Below, one piece after another: positions 21,245-33,750 of a DNA stretch of 64,000 bases; the stretch's first letter is position 1, and each line of letters starts with the position of its first letter. Source of the stretch: Pictodentalium vernedei (taxonomy: Eukaryota > Mollusca > Scaphopoda > Dentaliida > Dentaliidae); the NCBI GenBank assembly GCA_031216915.1, contig CM062294.1, positions 390,839,217-390,903,216 on the forward strand. The letters run 5' to 3'. The notes below the pieces were generated by a model. That model ran no database searches. It saw only the letters and a program-made list of their open reading frames with translations, and was not told the origin of the DNA. The translations under genes and the position numbers were made by a program.

Positions 21245-21770
21245 CTGAAACGGTTAACTGATTAATTGATTAATCAATGATCAATATCTTGATTGATCCA
21301 AAAAGTAATTAATCGATTAATTGTTACTTGTGAACTACTGTATTATATGGGTTAACAAAGGAACAAACTTTCTCCAAAATAGGCAAACATTATCACACTG
21401 ACTCACATCAATTATATGAGATAGAGTAAAGCATGCAAGTTACTTGCTGACATACTTGTTTACTTGCATGATCATCATACTGTATCAGTGGCTGGAAATG
21501 GTCATTCATAACCCTTTACCCATTGCGGGTAGCCGACGATACTTGCAAAATAAATTCATAAAAAATTGAAAACATAATACATTTGAATGGAGATTTTGTA
21601 TATAGGCCAAGACGGTTTTGTTTGTTACTTTGGGCAAAGGGTTCATGCTGTAAATCATCAATGGTATGGCAATTATTCAGATATCTATTTGGACAAGTGA
21701 TTAATCGGTTAACCAAGATTAATCCACGTCATTAATCGATCAAGAAAACCCCTTAACCGTTTCAGCTCTA
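21245..21770. repeat. Inverted repeat (foldback/MITE-like), AT-rich arms
   Basis: GAAACGGTTAACTGATTAAT (from about 21248) pairs with ATTAATCGGTTAACC and CTTAACCGTTTC (about 21700-21765). The arms are about 80-90 bp and rich in ATTAATCGATTAA words. There is no coding content between them. It may be a miniature inverted-repeat transposon; the terminal bases and target duplication are unresolved. Confidence 0.5.
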
Positions 21771-21877
21771 CTGCACATTTCTTCTATTATTGTATCTTGT
21801 TTGAGTTTGACAGAGCCCGCAGATTAAATGCCTGTATTAAATACATGTAGTTGTCTCAACTGTTGTTAATAACTGGT

Positions 21878-22165
21878 GCTTGTGGTATAAGACAGTCTAA
21901 TCCAATGACAGGCAACTTCTCAACTATGGGTCGACCTAAGGCAGAGAACGACTGCGTCCATATTAAATGAATAATTAAAGCACAGGTTCATTTTCTTCTG
22001 TCTTCATGGTCTGGTGGACTATGAATGGCACGCTTTTGGTACTTGCAGGCATAAGAGGGTCTAATCCTATGACGGGCAACTTCCCAACTACATGTATGGG
22101 TCGACCTAAGGCAGAAAAGAACTGCAGCCGTATTGAATGAATAATTAAGGTACAGGTAAAAAAAA
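21878..22165. repeat. Two direct copies of a ~110-bp segment
   Basis: The segment from about 21880 and the one from about 22040 share TCTAATCC(A/T)ATGAC(A/G)GGCAAC, TATGGGTCGACCTAAGGCAG and TGAATAATTAA(A/G)G. They are spaced about 160 bp apart. The origin is unknown. Confidence 0.65.
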
Positions 22166-22320
22166 TGCAACCTGGGGTTGAGTATTTTGTACATGTTTTC
22201 GTTTGTGTTCATTTATGTTCATTTGTTTTTGTTATTTAGTAGCACCCCACTAACTGTATACAAAAAACAATTTAGTAACAGTATATAGCATTTTGCTATA
22301 CACTTTTAAAAAAGTATTTC

Positions 22321-23385
22321 ATGCCCTGAGCAGACTTCCAGGAACCAGTGGTGCCTGCTGTCAACTCTATGGGTTGATTACATATGTGTTTCGTGTTCTA
22401 TACATCTCAACCTTCATTTTGATGTATAATTTGTGTATATTTAAGGTGCTATATAAGTAATGGAATTTTGTTTATTTTGAAATTCCCACCTCTGATATTC
22501 CTTAAATTCAAATTAAATATACACAAATTATACATCAAAATGAAGGTTAGAAGGTATAGAACACGAAAAATATATGAAATCAACTCATAGAGTTGACTGC
22601 AGGCACCACTGGTTCCTGGAAGTCTGCTACCGAATTCATATCAGAACTGGTAAGTAAATAATATTTCCTGAGAACAACTTGCGGCCAAATGTGCTTCACA
22701 TATCCAAGAACAAAGCTAGGGCATCAAAATCCTTCAAAATACAGCGATAGAGCTGCATGGGGGTAAAGTCCAAAACTGAAGCCCTTGTTTACATTGTAAG
22801 TTACTTTCGAATTCCGGTCTAGGTCATCGGATGCAAAAAGCATCGAAAAACATGGCCGTCTAAAATCAAATAATGAGAAAGATGTTCAAAGATCACCTAA
22901 ATACAGAATACTATTATGATATAGAGACTGCACAGTTGCCATATTCTATGCAAAGTATTATGACACCTGGTGAAATTTCTTAGAATTACGATTTTGTTTT
23001 TTGATGGCAATTCGCGGCGTCAAGTAATTTCCACATGTCCATCGAACATGGAATCCATCTACAATAAAAAATGCAGACAGTGTTGTATTTTTCCCAAATG
23101 CATCCTAAAGTGTTTTATATTCCTAGCTTTGTTCTTGGATATGTGAAGCACATTTGGCCAAAGTTGTTCTCAGGAAATATTACTGTATTATCAGTTCTGG
23201 TACGAATACGGCAGCCGACTTCCAGGAACCAGTGGTGCCTACAGTGAGTTGATTGAATATATTTTTGGTGTTCTATACATCACAACCTTCATTTTGATGT
23301 ATAATTTGTGTAAATTTAATTTGAATTTAAGGAATATCAGAGGGGTGAATTTCAAAATAAACAAAATTCCATTACTTGTATAATA
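22321..23385. mobile_element. Nested foldback element
   Basis: 22457-22715 is the reverse complement of about 23127-23385, enclosing an unrelated loop of about 400 bp. In addition 22321-22457 is a third copy in the orientation of the right arm, so the left side alone forms a ~130-bp-arm palindrome. Marker words are CTTCCAGGAACCAGTGGTGCC and AACCTTCATTTTGATGTATA. No gene was seen. Confidence 0.65.
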
Positions 23386-23530
23386 ATAGCACTAAGTCTT
23401 CGGCTGGCCACTGATTTGTCGCGGATCACACGTGAGAAGTCCTTGGTTACCCTTGTGCTCCCAACTGCCTCACTATTCCCATGCTTCTTCTCTCCTCCTA
23501 ACACTTGTAGGAGAACTGCTTGATGATATA
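23381..23530 (-). mobile_element. 150-bp 3' fragment of the NLR-type LINE
   Basis: Matches the 3' end of the LINEs at 46372 and 62178: CTGGCCACTGATTTGTCGCGG, then CTCCCAACTGCCTC, CTTCTTCTCTCCTCC and GAACTGCTTGATGATAT. It carries the same AATAATA tail. It is severely 5'-truncated, as expected of target-primed insertion, and sits beside the foldback arm. Confidence 0.8.
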
Positions 23531-23753
23531 TAGCACCTTATTAATTTGAATTGAACTTTGAAGTTTGAAGGAATATCAGAGGTGGCCATTTCAAAATAAA
23601 CAAAATTCTTTTACTTACATGTATATAGCAACTGATTTACGAACTTTTACTACCCTAATGGAGTAGCAATAATGGATTAATGTTTCACGGTAATTCAGGT
23701 ATTTATACCGGTGATTCCGGTTATTATACTGCTATTACTAGACTGTAGACAGA

Positions 23754-25643
23754 CCAGTTACCAAGTTCAGCGATCTGAACATAGTGGCTACACTAGAGCT
23801 GTGCGGTATTGAAATTTCAGGTTCGGTATCGGTATTTTTCGGGAAAATACCTCGGTTTTGGTATATCCATGGAACATTGAAAATAGTTGCAAACTGACCC
23901 AATTTCCCAACATTCAACCATATAGTAATTTAGCAGGTTCAGTGCTGACATCTCATGAACTTGACAAGTTACTGTGGTAACTGATTAGTTTAGCAAGTTA
24001 TTTAAAGAATCACTTGATTCACTGTGAATCATCACACTGCATCAAGTGATCCATTAAATAACTTGCCAAGCTAATCAGTTGGCCTCTCTGTCCTTCGTAC
24101 ATGTACCATGCCCCTCCCCCATTGAATCGGGTAGAAGAAACATATATGTTCAACTTCAGGGCTTTTCAGTAAGTTTTCACTGGTAGTACATGTAACACTC
24201 TTGGTCAGGTCCAGTGCCCCCTTATCTTTCAAAGTTGCAACAAGATTAATGTCCACTGTCCAGTGAATTCAGGGTCCAATATCCACACAAATATGCAAGT
24301 AAATTGGAGTAATTCAACTGTAATTAATCTCTCTATGATAATCCCTGTTGTGAAGAGATTGTGCAATCATTGCCAATCATGCAACGCATCAATGACATGA
24401 TGTCATCCACTTTTCATTGTCACTTTTGATAAACATAAAAAATAACATGTTTTATGACAAACACCTAGTTACAATTATTGGGGATTTTGAGTGGAATCAC
24501 TCTATCTGTGTTTACTATCTTCACTTCTGGTTCTTGGCCTCGTACATGTTTCTGAAAATTCCAGAGAATCCACGATTTTCCATGACAAATTAGGGTAAAT
24601 TTTCATTTTCCATGAGAAAAAATGTACAAATCAATCATTTACCAATAACAGCAAATTATTTTCAAAGCATTTGTTGCGCCTCAATCGAACAAATGAACTT
24701 TGATAATGCTAAAACTGATGTTGCCTGTTGGCTTACGTACATCGTTTTTAATGTGTCTTAAATTAAGGTCAGACACATCTTTCCCGCATACAATAGTGTG
24801 CAGTATAAATGATTTACTCGAAGGAATATAAAGCATATGATCGGGTGTTAAAGTTTTGGGGCTTGTATTTTAATAAAATGATCAGTTGTTGAAAGTACTT
24901 GCAACTTAAAATATTAATGCTGAATTGAAAGAAACATGATAACCATTAACCACTGGCAGTATTAACGTTTGTACATGTATGTCAAATTGTCAGTGTATTG
25001 AATTTTCAAAACCAGTGGATTATTTCCAACCAAATGTCATCCACCCACCCGCTGTAAATAAATCGCACAGTGGTCCAATTTCCAGAAAATATATCAAATC
25101 AGCCAGAATTTTGGAAACACTGGAACCGGGCCGTATTTCTTCAGAAATGGAACTTTGGAAGTAACATGTTAAAAACTTGCCATTTTTCGTTTTTCTGCAG
25201 TCAATTTTTTATTTATTCTCCGACGTATTCGCAGCATCTACTGTCTACCTGTCGCTTACAAAGTTCACATTTGCGCGTTTTCTTATCAATTCGATCAAAA
25301 GATGCGGCCCACAGGCTTTTACATTTACGAACCACCTTGATGAGGTGACTTTCTGTAAATTTCACAAAAAAATGTAAATACCGAAATAAGCGATTTTTAT
25401 TTGGTTTCGGTACGGTTTTTAGTATCCCTATAATACCAAAACCACTCCGTAAATTTGGTATACCGCACAGCACTAGGCTACACCTCTATGTTCAGATTCT
25501 TCCCATTCAAATCTGTGGTAAAATTCCCCATCAAGTTTTTATGGGAACTCAAAACTCGAAAATAGGAATATATATCAAGCTTTCACCCGAACATAGAGGG
25601 GTAGCCACTACGTTCAGGTCGCTGAACTAACCAGTTACCGTAT
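23754..25643. repeat. Outer inverted repeat interrupted by a TIR element
   Basis: ACCAGTTACCAAGTTCAGCG..GTGGCTAC (23754-23790) is inverted at about 25603-25643 (GTAGCCACTACGTTCAGG..AACCAGTTACC). The inner part 25477-25600 is the remainder of this small element. The 1.67-kb element at 23797-25470 was inserted into it. Confidence 0.55.
23797..25470. mobile_element. 1.67-kb non-autonomous TIR element
   Basis: Left AGCTGTGCGGTAT and right ATACCGCACAG form the terminal inverted match. The subterminal parts are rich in CGGTATTTT and GGTTTTGGTAT and their complements. CACTAG stands directly outside both ends (23791-23796 and 25471-25476). hAT-like termini often read CTGTGCGGTAT, but a clean 8-bp duplication is not evident. 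No transposase frame was found. Confidence 0.55.
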
Positions 25644-25710
25644 CGGAAACAGATTCGGTCTTCTGCTTTGGTCTGAAGTGGAGTTTTCAGTGTCAAAGTT
25701 AGAATTGGTT

Positions 25711-25808
25711 GGTCCCACTAATTACCGACCAAAATGACCAAAACCGACCAAAAGTGCTAATCACCGACCAAAATACCAACCAAAACTCAATGAGTACTGA
25801 CCAAAAAA
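25711..25808. repeat. GACCAAAA-rich terminal-repeat-like arm
   Basis: Starts GGTCCCACTAATTACCGACC and continues with repeated CCGACCAAAA words. An inverted counterpart ending GGTCGATAATTAGCAGGACC lies at 49971-50003 and a partial one at 41340-41413. Confidence 0.5.
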
Positions 25809-25825
25809 ATAATAAAATTTATCGG

Positions 25826-26394
25826 TGATCTGATTTTTTGGTATGGTATGTCCTGCTGGACATACCCCACTAAAAAAAATATATTATGGATTCCAAGTTT
25901 AAACTACCATCTCATCAGAGTGATAACGCATCTGATAACTAATGGATACAGTTTACATAGTTTATTCTAGTAGATCCCCGACTAACCTTTTTCAGGAAAA
26001 GTGCCACCCACACATGTAACACCGCCTCGATGATGCCCGCAACATCACATTCTGGCAAATTCAGGCAAAATCTTCCAGTCCCCAACTCCCCCTAAAAACT
26101 TTGACCTGTACGCCTGTGCTCCTGTAGTTTTTGGGCCTGACTTCTCTTGTGGTGCCGACTTCTCCTAAATTGCTATGGGGTGGGGGTCGACTTCGTCTTT
26201 GGGCCAAGTTCTCCTGTTCTCCTCCGACTTCTCATAAATTGTTTTAGCCGACTTCTCCATGGCCGATTTCGTAATGGCTGGACTTCTCTGCACCTTCAGG
26301 TACTCGGCCAAACTGAGAACTCTAAAAAATAGGCCGATGAAATCGTCAGATGTGTACCCATACGTGCAACTAGTAGAAAGCTGTATTATGGAGG
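25826..26394. other. Spacer, no gene seen
   Basis: Contains several scattered copies of GCCGACTTCTCC-like words at 26140-26270. No convincing coding frame. Confidence 0.4.
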
Positions 26395-26454
26395 ACCACC
26401 ACGGATGCCGACATTATGTACACCATACATGGTGTGGGTACATATAGAAATGGA

Positions 26455-27264
26455 TGGGAGGAGTGTCTAATTTGATGGATAAAGTGTTACTATCTCCGGA
26501 TCAAATTACCAGATTTACATAAGAAACTATACAGCACAGCACATCAGTAACCTGAATAAATATATAAAATAACATGACAATCGGATTGATATTTTTTGAG
26601 TTATCTCATGCCAAAGGGATTCAATTTGAAGGATAAAGGGTTAATATCTCAGGATCAAATTATCAGATTTACACCAAAAACTATACAGCTCGGCACATCA
26701 GTAACCTGAACACAAATATAAAGTAACTTGACAATCCAAACTATATTTTTCAAGTTATCGAATGCCAAAGGGATTGGAGGAATTTTCAATTTGAAGGATA
26801 TGGGGTTAATATCTCAGGATCAAAATAACAGATTTACACCAAAAACTATACAGCTCGGCACATCAGTAACCTGAACACAAATATAAAGTAACTTGACAAT
26901 CCAAGCAATATTTTTCAAGTTATTGAATGCCAAAGGGATTGGAGGAATTTTCAATTTGAAGGATAAAGGGTTAATATCTCAGGATCAAATCATCAGATTT
27001 ACACCAAAAACTATACAGCTTGGCAAATCAGTAACCTGAACACAAATATAAAGTAACTAGACGTCCAAGCAATATTTTTCAAGTTATCGAATGCCAAAGG
27101 GACTGGAGGAATTTTCAATTTGAAGGATAAAGGGTTAATATCTCAGGATCAAATTATCAGATTTACACCAAAAACTATACAGCTCAGCACATCAGTAACC
27201 TGAACACAAATATAAAGTAACTTGACAATCCAAGCAATATTTTTCAAATCATCGAATGCCAAAG
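26455..27264. repeat. Satellite array, ~163-bp unit, five copies
   Basis: Units begin near 26467, 26626, 26789, 26952 and 27116, with AATTTGAAGGATAAAGGGTT, ATCTCAGGATCAAAT, AAACTATACAGCTCGGCACA and ATCGAATGCCAAAGGGATT. The last unit is cut by DIRS A2. A flank word (CCGACATTATGTACACCATACA, about 26409) recurs as CCGGCATTATGTGTACCATACA near 33914, beyond A2 and the microsatellite. Array, microsatellite and flanks are therefore probably one element. Confidence 0.8.
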
Positions 27265-27317
27265 AAATCTAAATTTTATAGTAAATTTCCTTTCTTATTA
27301 TACCTACCACAGTTGTT

Positions 27318-27556
27318 TACTCTGGGCTTGCACTACAGTGGAAGTCCCTAACTTGGATAAAATACTCTCTATTTTGTCTTTCCCAAGCAAGTTGGGAAAG
27401 AAAAGTGGTGCAAAAACACCAATAAAAATAAGCCAAAAACTGGGTCGAGTGCAACCGGCGCAGACCCAGTACGGGACGCTCTCTCCCAAGTACAACTCCA
27501 TGACTTCCGTTGCCAGTGCGCATATACCGTCTCTAAAGACTCATTCTTTTTGAATC
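27318..27556. repeat. Left ITR of A2
   Basis: Reverse complement of 33515-33750. The outer 50 bp (27265-27318) are complementary instead to the ICR left half. Confidence 0.9.
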
Positions 27557-27579
27557 CGTAAACGTTAGAGTTATGTGAT

Positions 27580-27629
27580 CAGCGGGGAGGAAAGATTCTT
27601 TACCCGTAAAGAAGACGGGAGGGCCTCCA
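27580..27629 (-). other. Conserved G-rich/hairpin block beside the ICR (A2)
   Basis: CAGCGGGGAGG, then TTCTTTAC/GTAAAGAA (27596-27613), then GGGAGGGCCTCC. Identical to A1 in the stem. Confidence 0.6.
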
Positions 27630-27631
27630 TG

Positions 27632-27720
27632 TAAACAATTGTGGTAGGTATAATAAGAAAGGAAATTTACTATAAAATTTAGATTTCTTATCAACCTACT
27701 CACAATTGTTTACTCTAGGC
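27632..27720. repeat. ICR of A2
   Basis: 27632-27690 is complementary to 27265-27322 and 27685-27720 to 33746-33782. Both halves can be checked inside the window, making this the clearest ICR here. Confidence 0.9.
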
Positions 27721-27936
27721 TGAATAGACAAAAGGCTGGAGGGAATCGCATAACCAACCCCCACATAACCCCAGTGCACTGGAACCGTGAAGTAGAAGGA
27801 AGAGGTCCCGAGGCTTATCAACCATAATGTCGCAATCATTGGTAAAGGACAATGAAAAGAGACATATGAGCCTGTGTGACACACAGACAGAAAAAGGGCA
27901 GTAACAGCACAAGGCTGAAACTGACCTTCAAGAAGC

Positions 27937-28568
27937 CTAATGGCTATGGCAGACAACAGCCTGAGCAGAAGAAAGAGGACCCAGGGCAAAAAGGTCCTCC
28001 GACTGCTTCTGCAACTGGCGCAAATAAAAGGTGGAGAAAGTAGAAGCATTTCTCCAGTAGGCTGCCTGCATAACATCCGACAACTTGACGGAGTTAGAAT
28101 AAGCCCAAGAGGTGGAAAGTGCCCGCACCTCGTGGGCAGAAATACGATTGGTAATACAATCGCCAGCTGCTAAACGACCATAAGCCGTACGAATAGCAAG
28201 ACAAATCCATCGAGAAATGGATTGAGGAGAGATCTTCTGTCGACCCGGAATGAGAGACAGAAAAAAACGTTTCTGCCTTTCCGGATAAAGCGTGTCCAAT
28301 CAAGATAAATGCGAATAGCACGGACCGGACAGAGCAAAGGGCGATTACCCTCAACAGAAGGAAGAGTCCTGATACAGATAGGAGGAGGAGTAGTATCTGG
28401 TAACTGATTCTTGACCAAAAAGGAGCAATCAGTGGTAAAAGTAACACTGTTGGGAGAGTCAACCGAGAGGGCGTGAAGCTCACTAACCCGTCTGGCCGAA
28501 GCAAATGCCATCAGAAAAGCCGTCTTATATGTGAGAAAATGCATATCCACCTGGGATAAAGGTTTGAA

Positions 28569-28600
<32 letters not shown>

Positions 28601-29398
28601 CAAGCAAAGCAACACCCACGAAAGATTCCATCGTGGAGTAAGCTGCAAAGTCCGAGGCCTTTTCAAAGAAAAGTGCCGAACAAGCTTGGAGAGGAAAGGA
28701 TTAGTGCCGATACGACGTTTCCCCACATAAGAAAAAGTCTCTGAAAGCATAGACCTGTAACCCTTGATGGTAACAGGCTGGAGACCCCTAGAATCAAACA
28801 GATATACCAGAAACTCCGCAATCTGTGAAATCGAAGGATTGGCATAATCAACAGAGTGATCAGCACACCATCGACAGAAGACCTTCCATTTAGCTGCATA
28901 AGCTAAACCAGTGGAGTGCCTCCTTGAAGAAGAAATGCACTCCACTGCTCGTCTCGAAAAACCTCTACGGAGGAGACAGGACCTGACAAAAGATATGTGT
29001 GAAGGCACAATGAAGTCGGGTCGACGTGAAACCTCCTCGGGCGACCTTGACAAAGAAGGTCGCGACGTAGCGGGAGACGTGCCGGAACCGCCGCCATCAG
29101 CGAGCGGAGCTGATTGATCCACACCCGCTGAGGCGACAGGGGAGCGATCAGAATGATTCGACAACTGCAGGTTCGAATTTTGGCGAGAACCTGAGGAAGA
29201 ATCGGAACCGGCGGGAAGGCGTAGCCGACTAGACCGTTCCAATCGAGTGACAGAGCGTCCACGGCAAAAGCCAGAGGATCTGGACACGGGGACACGAAAG
29301 TGTCCACCTGATGGTTCCAACGAGTCGCAAAGAGGTCGATGTGGGGACGTCCCCAGAGATCGCAAAGCGACTGGAACACTGCCCTGTGAAGCATCCAC
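27937..29398 (-). pseudogene. DIRS tyrosine recombinase (A2), frameshifted at a poly-C tract
   Basis: Same protein as in A1. The frame runs 29398-28511 (N-terminal domain; GTG at 29398 where family B has ATG). It then changes after the 28-base C run at 28574-28601 to 28631-28170 (FASARRVSELHAL, first Arg), and again to 28299-27937 (SAHEVRAL with HxxR; STFYLRQL with the Tyr). The C run expands a short C-rich stretch in A1 and is absent from family B, so it is a recent slippage or a sequencing artefact. Confidence 0.85.
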
Positions 29399-30920
29399 TC
29401 GGAAATAACCCTGCCCTGTCGGGACAGGGAGTCAGCTAGGACGTTCAGACGACCGGGAATGTGACGAACAACCACTCCGGCGTGAACATCCTGAGCGAGC
29501 AGTAGAAGATCGCGAGCTAACTCGTACATCGGAACCGAGTGCGTGCCGCCCTGGTTCCGAATGTAAGCAACCACTGTCGAATTGTCGGATAGTAGAAGGA
29601 CCTGGCGATTCGACAGGTGAGGGATCCACTGCCTGAAACTCAGAAAAAGAGCAAGAAGCTCCTTCTGGTTGATGTGTAGAGCTGCTTGATCCTGGTCCCA
29701 CATCCCGTGTAGGGAAAGACCGAGAGGATCCAATGTCACACCCCATCCGAGATTGCTGGCATCTGCTGTCAGGACGCGATCGGACGTGGGTAAGTCCAGT
29801 GGAACACCCTGCGTAATCCACTGAACATCTGTCCAGGGAAGAAGGTGAGGATACAGAGAGTCCGGAAACGGAAGCACCTGATTCAGAGAATCTACATTCG
29901 GCCTCCAACGACTGAGCAGAAAGTGTTGGAGAGGTCTGACACGCAGCCGGCCTAGAGGAATGAGATCCGTCACCGAACCGCAGAGACCGATCAGCTGGAG
30001 AAAACTCCGAGCGGTCGCGGACATGGACTGGGACAGAGTCAGAGCAAAAGCTGAGAGAATCACAGCCTTGGCCTGGGGAACCGCTACCAAATTGAATTTG
30101 GTTTGGAAAGACATCCCCAGATGACAAAACGACTGAGAAGGGACCAGGTCCGACTTCTCCTCGTTGACTCTGAATCCTAGCGACGTGAGCAAGCTCAACA
30201 GAGTGGCGACATCCGACTCCAGTAAGGCAGCACTGGAATGCCTCTGGAGGATATCGTCCAGATATGCCGAAGTAGTCACCCTGAACTGTGTGCGATGGAA
30301 CGCTATCACATGCGACATCAGTCTGGTGAACGCCCAAGCAGCCAGGTTGAGGCCGAAAGGCATGGCCTTGAACTGGTAAACTCGCCCCAGAAAAGCGAAC
30401 CTGAGATACTTCCGTGACACCCAATGCATCGGAACGTGGAAGTAAGCGTCTCGCAGGTCGATGCTGGCTGCGAAATCTCCCTGGTGAATAGATTGGCAGA
30501 CCGACCTGAAAGTCTCCATGCTGAACTTGGGAGCAATGATAGACTGGTTCAGGATACTCAGATCGATAACCGGTTGGAGTCGGCCGTCCTTCTTCGGCAC
30601 CAAGAACAGGCGGGAATAGAAACCCACTGACTGAACGTTCTTGACGACCTCGATCACCCCCTTTGCCAGAAGATTGGCAATCTCCGTGGACAAAAGTTCC
30701 CGACGTAAAACGTCTGAAGGAACTGTGGTTGGAAGAGGCACCCTTGACAGAGTGGGGTGCCGATGGAAGGATATTCGCATCCCACATCTAACATCCATGG
30801 ACCGGATGTGATGGTGGTCCAATGGTCTGCGAACTCTGCTATCCTTCCTCCAACCTGGGACGAGTTGAGGTGAGGACCTTCATTTCGAGGCCCGACGAGG
30901 CCCGCGAGAGGAGAAACCAC
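28903..30920 (-). pseudogene. DIRS RT-RNase H (A2), one frameshift near the N-terminus
   Basis: A single frame from 30822 to 28903 covers RT (LFLVPKKDGRLQPVIDLS; AYLDDI near 30252-30269), RNase H (LTADASNLGWG; INQKELLAL; LLSDNSTVVAYIRNQGGTH) and the DIRS tail (HIDLFATRWNHQ; PDPLAFAVDALSLDW; ending at TAG or similar 28903). It is the best-preserved polymerase in the window. The N-terminal part (30920-30780) is in another frame because about 11 bp present in A1 are missing near 30782. The C-terminal 500 bp overlap the recombinase frame. Confidence 0.88.
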
Positions 30921-33077
30921 CTCCTCTGCTAAATAAAGAATCCTGAGCCTTCCCTCGATTCTGCCGCCCCCTACCTTTACCCCGTGAGTAAGAAGTAGAG
31001 GCGGCGGCAGAAGGACCAGCCTTTTGCTTCACAGAGAAGCAGAAGGGTACTTGTTAGGCTTGGAACGGCCCTTGCCTCCCCGAGAAGGCTGATCAAGCTG
31101 ACGAAACAGCAGCTGATCTTTGGAATGACGTAGGACGTCATCCCGGACCGTCGACACGGAACCATGGAAAAGTTGCGGACCTGCCAAAGAAGCAGATCGA
31201 AGAGTAGCACGCTGCTCCTCGGGAAGGGATCGTCCTGTGTCCAGCACAGCGTCCCTTCAAACTAATTCCAAATTAGCCGTGTTACAGGCATGCGTGTGAG
31301 TAAGGTGCATAAGCGCCTTGTACAGCACACGCAAAGGAGCCTGTACCTCGTCAAACTTATCTGAGGCAGATAAGCAGCCAAAGCTGAGACGACGTGATCT
31401 GAGAGAGAAAGCATGCCAAGCATCTCTCTAGATAAGCCCAACGTGGACTCCAGAGTCGTCATTGGAATGACGGCAGACTTGGGCTTGGAAAGCCCGAGGG
31501 AAGTGGAGTCCAGATCCAGAACCGTCAAAGCTTGGCAGACTGACGGATTGGCGGAATCGTAGGAACGATAACGCACAGGAGGCAAAAAGGTGTCAACCCT
31601 GGTGAAGAACGAAGTCTTCAAAGCCTTGGAATTCAGCTTGGCATCCAATGCTGAAAAAGCTTCAACCACCTGTACCGACTGGCACGGTCGAAGGCGCCCA
31701 GAAGCAGGTTGCTCCATAGGCTGTTGGCGCGCGACCGATGATCGCGGCCAGGCTGACACTGTCGGCTGGTTAGCAGGTTTGAGCTCAGGCAGAAACCCAA
31801 ACACAAAGTCAAGAGCCGCCCCCAAGTCCAAAGACTGCTGGCCCTCGACCTCAAGCATGTCGGACTCCTCCCCAGAGTCGGAAGACACATAGCCCATCGT
31901 GGGCAAACCAGCCGATGCCTCCCATGGTGTCGGGACACCAGAGGAATCGGAAACCGGCCTGTTTCCAATCCCGGGAGGCGGTGCCATAGGAGGCGCCTGG
32001 AAACCACCCATAGCCTCGCTGGAAGCAACAGGAAGGCTCTTAGAAAGAACCTGAGTAAGGAGAGGGCCTCCCTAAGCTCACTGCCCGTACCGACCGGTTC
32101 GACAGGGGAGCAAACCGGCAAAGTGGCTTCACCTCTGACCCTCTTAACCAGCGAAGGGTCACGATCCTCCAAAACACCCGACGCGGGACGACGGGCAGCA
32201 GCCGAAACATCTGAAGGCAGACGTGTATAGGGGTACGATGCAACCCGAGGATCAATATTGCGAGAACTCATGAGAGTCACCGCGGACCTCTGCGGGGTAG
32301 AAGGTCCAGGCTGCACAAAAGGCGTTGGTCCCCCAAAACTGGTCGTGTGACCAGAGTGAGTAGACAGAAATGCCACGGAGTTCATAGTGTTTCCACTACG
32401 AACATCCGAATCCAAAGACACAACTGTGGTGCTCGACGGCGAAGAGACCACAGAGATGGGCTCGGCCGGCAGCCCCTTCCGACTTCGCCGAGTTGAAGTC
32501 AGGGAAGGCTGAGGACGATATCCCACGTCTACAGTATCGGACATTCCTGCAGTCCCCTGCAGCGAAAAGCCGTGGCCGGCTGAAACTGACAACGAAGCAG
32601 ACGGACCAGCAGCAGTAGTAGATACGTCGAGAGTCGTTGAGGCTGGTGAAAAAGTGGAGACAGCACACCGGCTCGGCTCCGAAGGAGGAGTCACAACCCT
32701 AGTGACAGCCTCAGATGTCGACTGGAGGGGGACCGTAGTCCCGGAACCAGGCATCTCTTCACCAGAACACTCAACGGCTCCCGCAGTATCCACCACAGGA
32801 AAAGACTGCACATCCCCCACGGAGGAGGAATAACTCTCACCAGACAAAGTCGGCTCGGGAGGCCCGAACGACCACATTCTCCTTTCCCGCGGGAGCGGGA
32901 GGCACGGCCACGAGAACGAACGACACGGTTTACTGATGCCCAGAAGGTGGAAGACCATGTTCCACAGACACCACACGGCCGCTTGGCCTAACACCCATTA
33001 CAGGAGGAACAAGACGAATGTACATCATCCACATGCTTTGGCAGCAGACATTGCCCACAAGGAATTGTCCTGGGCAT
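30880..33077 (-). pseudogene. DIRS Gag-like protein (A2), nonsense codon and frameshifts
   Basis: ATG at 33077 by homology to A1. TCG-to-TAG stops the frame at residue 30 (about 32990), inside the Cys-rich N-terminus. Later fragments run 32994-31633, 32011-31262 and 31247-31029, with one-base changes between them; the original stop aligns at 30880. A segment near 31250-31310, absent from A1, is also present in B1, so A1 carries the deletion. Confidence 0.8.
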
Positions 33078-33514
33078 GATAGAGATGAGAGGAGCAGAGA
33101 AGGTGAGATCAGAAAACAGAACACCCCCAAAGAAGAGAGAAAGGTGACAGAAAGAAAGACCCCAGACGGTCGACCGGGAACCACACAACAGGAAGACTAC
33201 TCTCAAAAGAAAGAAGAAACACTGTAGGAGTGGTACCCCGCTGACACCTAACTCTAACACAATTAGAAAATTTTGCAAAAAAAGCATTAACAATAATTGT
33301 GAAAAATCTAAGTCCGAACCGCGTGGCACACGAAATTCGCACGCGACTCGAGAGAGAGCAAATAAATATACATTATGGACATATAATAGAAAAGAGAATA
33401 TAAAACACTGTTCCTGAGAATACAAAGGATACACTGTGGTATAATGAATCAGGAATCATCAAACATCGAGCTGGTGGAACACTGATAAGCGTGCAAAAAC
33501 ATCTCGACACGAAG

Positions 33515-33750
33515 AGGATTATAAAAAGAATGAGTCTTTAGAGACGGTATATGCGCACTGGCAACGGAAGTCGTGGAGTTGTACTTGGGAGAGAGCGTCC
33601 CGTACTGGGTCTGCGCCGGTTGCACTCGACCCAGTTTTGGCTTATTTTTATTGGTGCTTTTGCACCACTTTTCTTTCCCAACTTGCTTGGGAAAGACAAA
33701 ATAGAGAGTATTTTATCCGAGTTGGGGACTTCCACTGTAGTGCAAGCCCA
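33515..33750. repeat. Right ITR of A2
   Basis: Reverse complement of 27318-27556. The last 35 bp to 33782 are complementary to the ICR right half. Confidence 0.9.
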
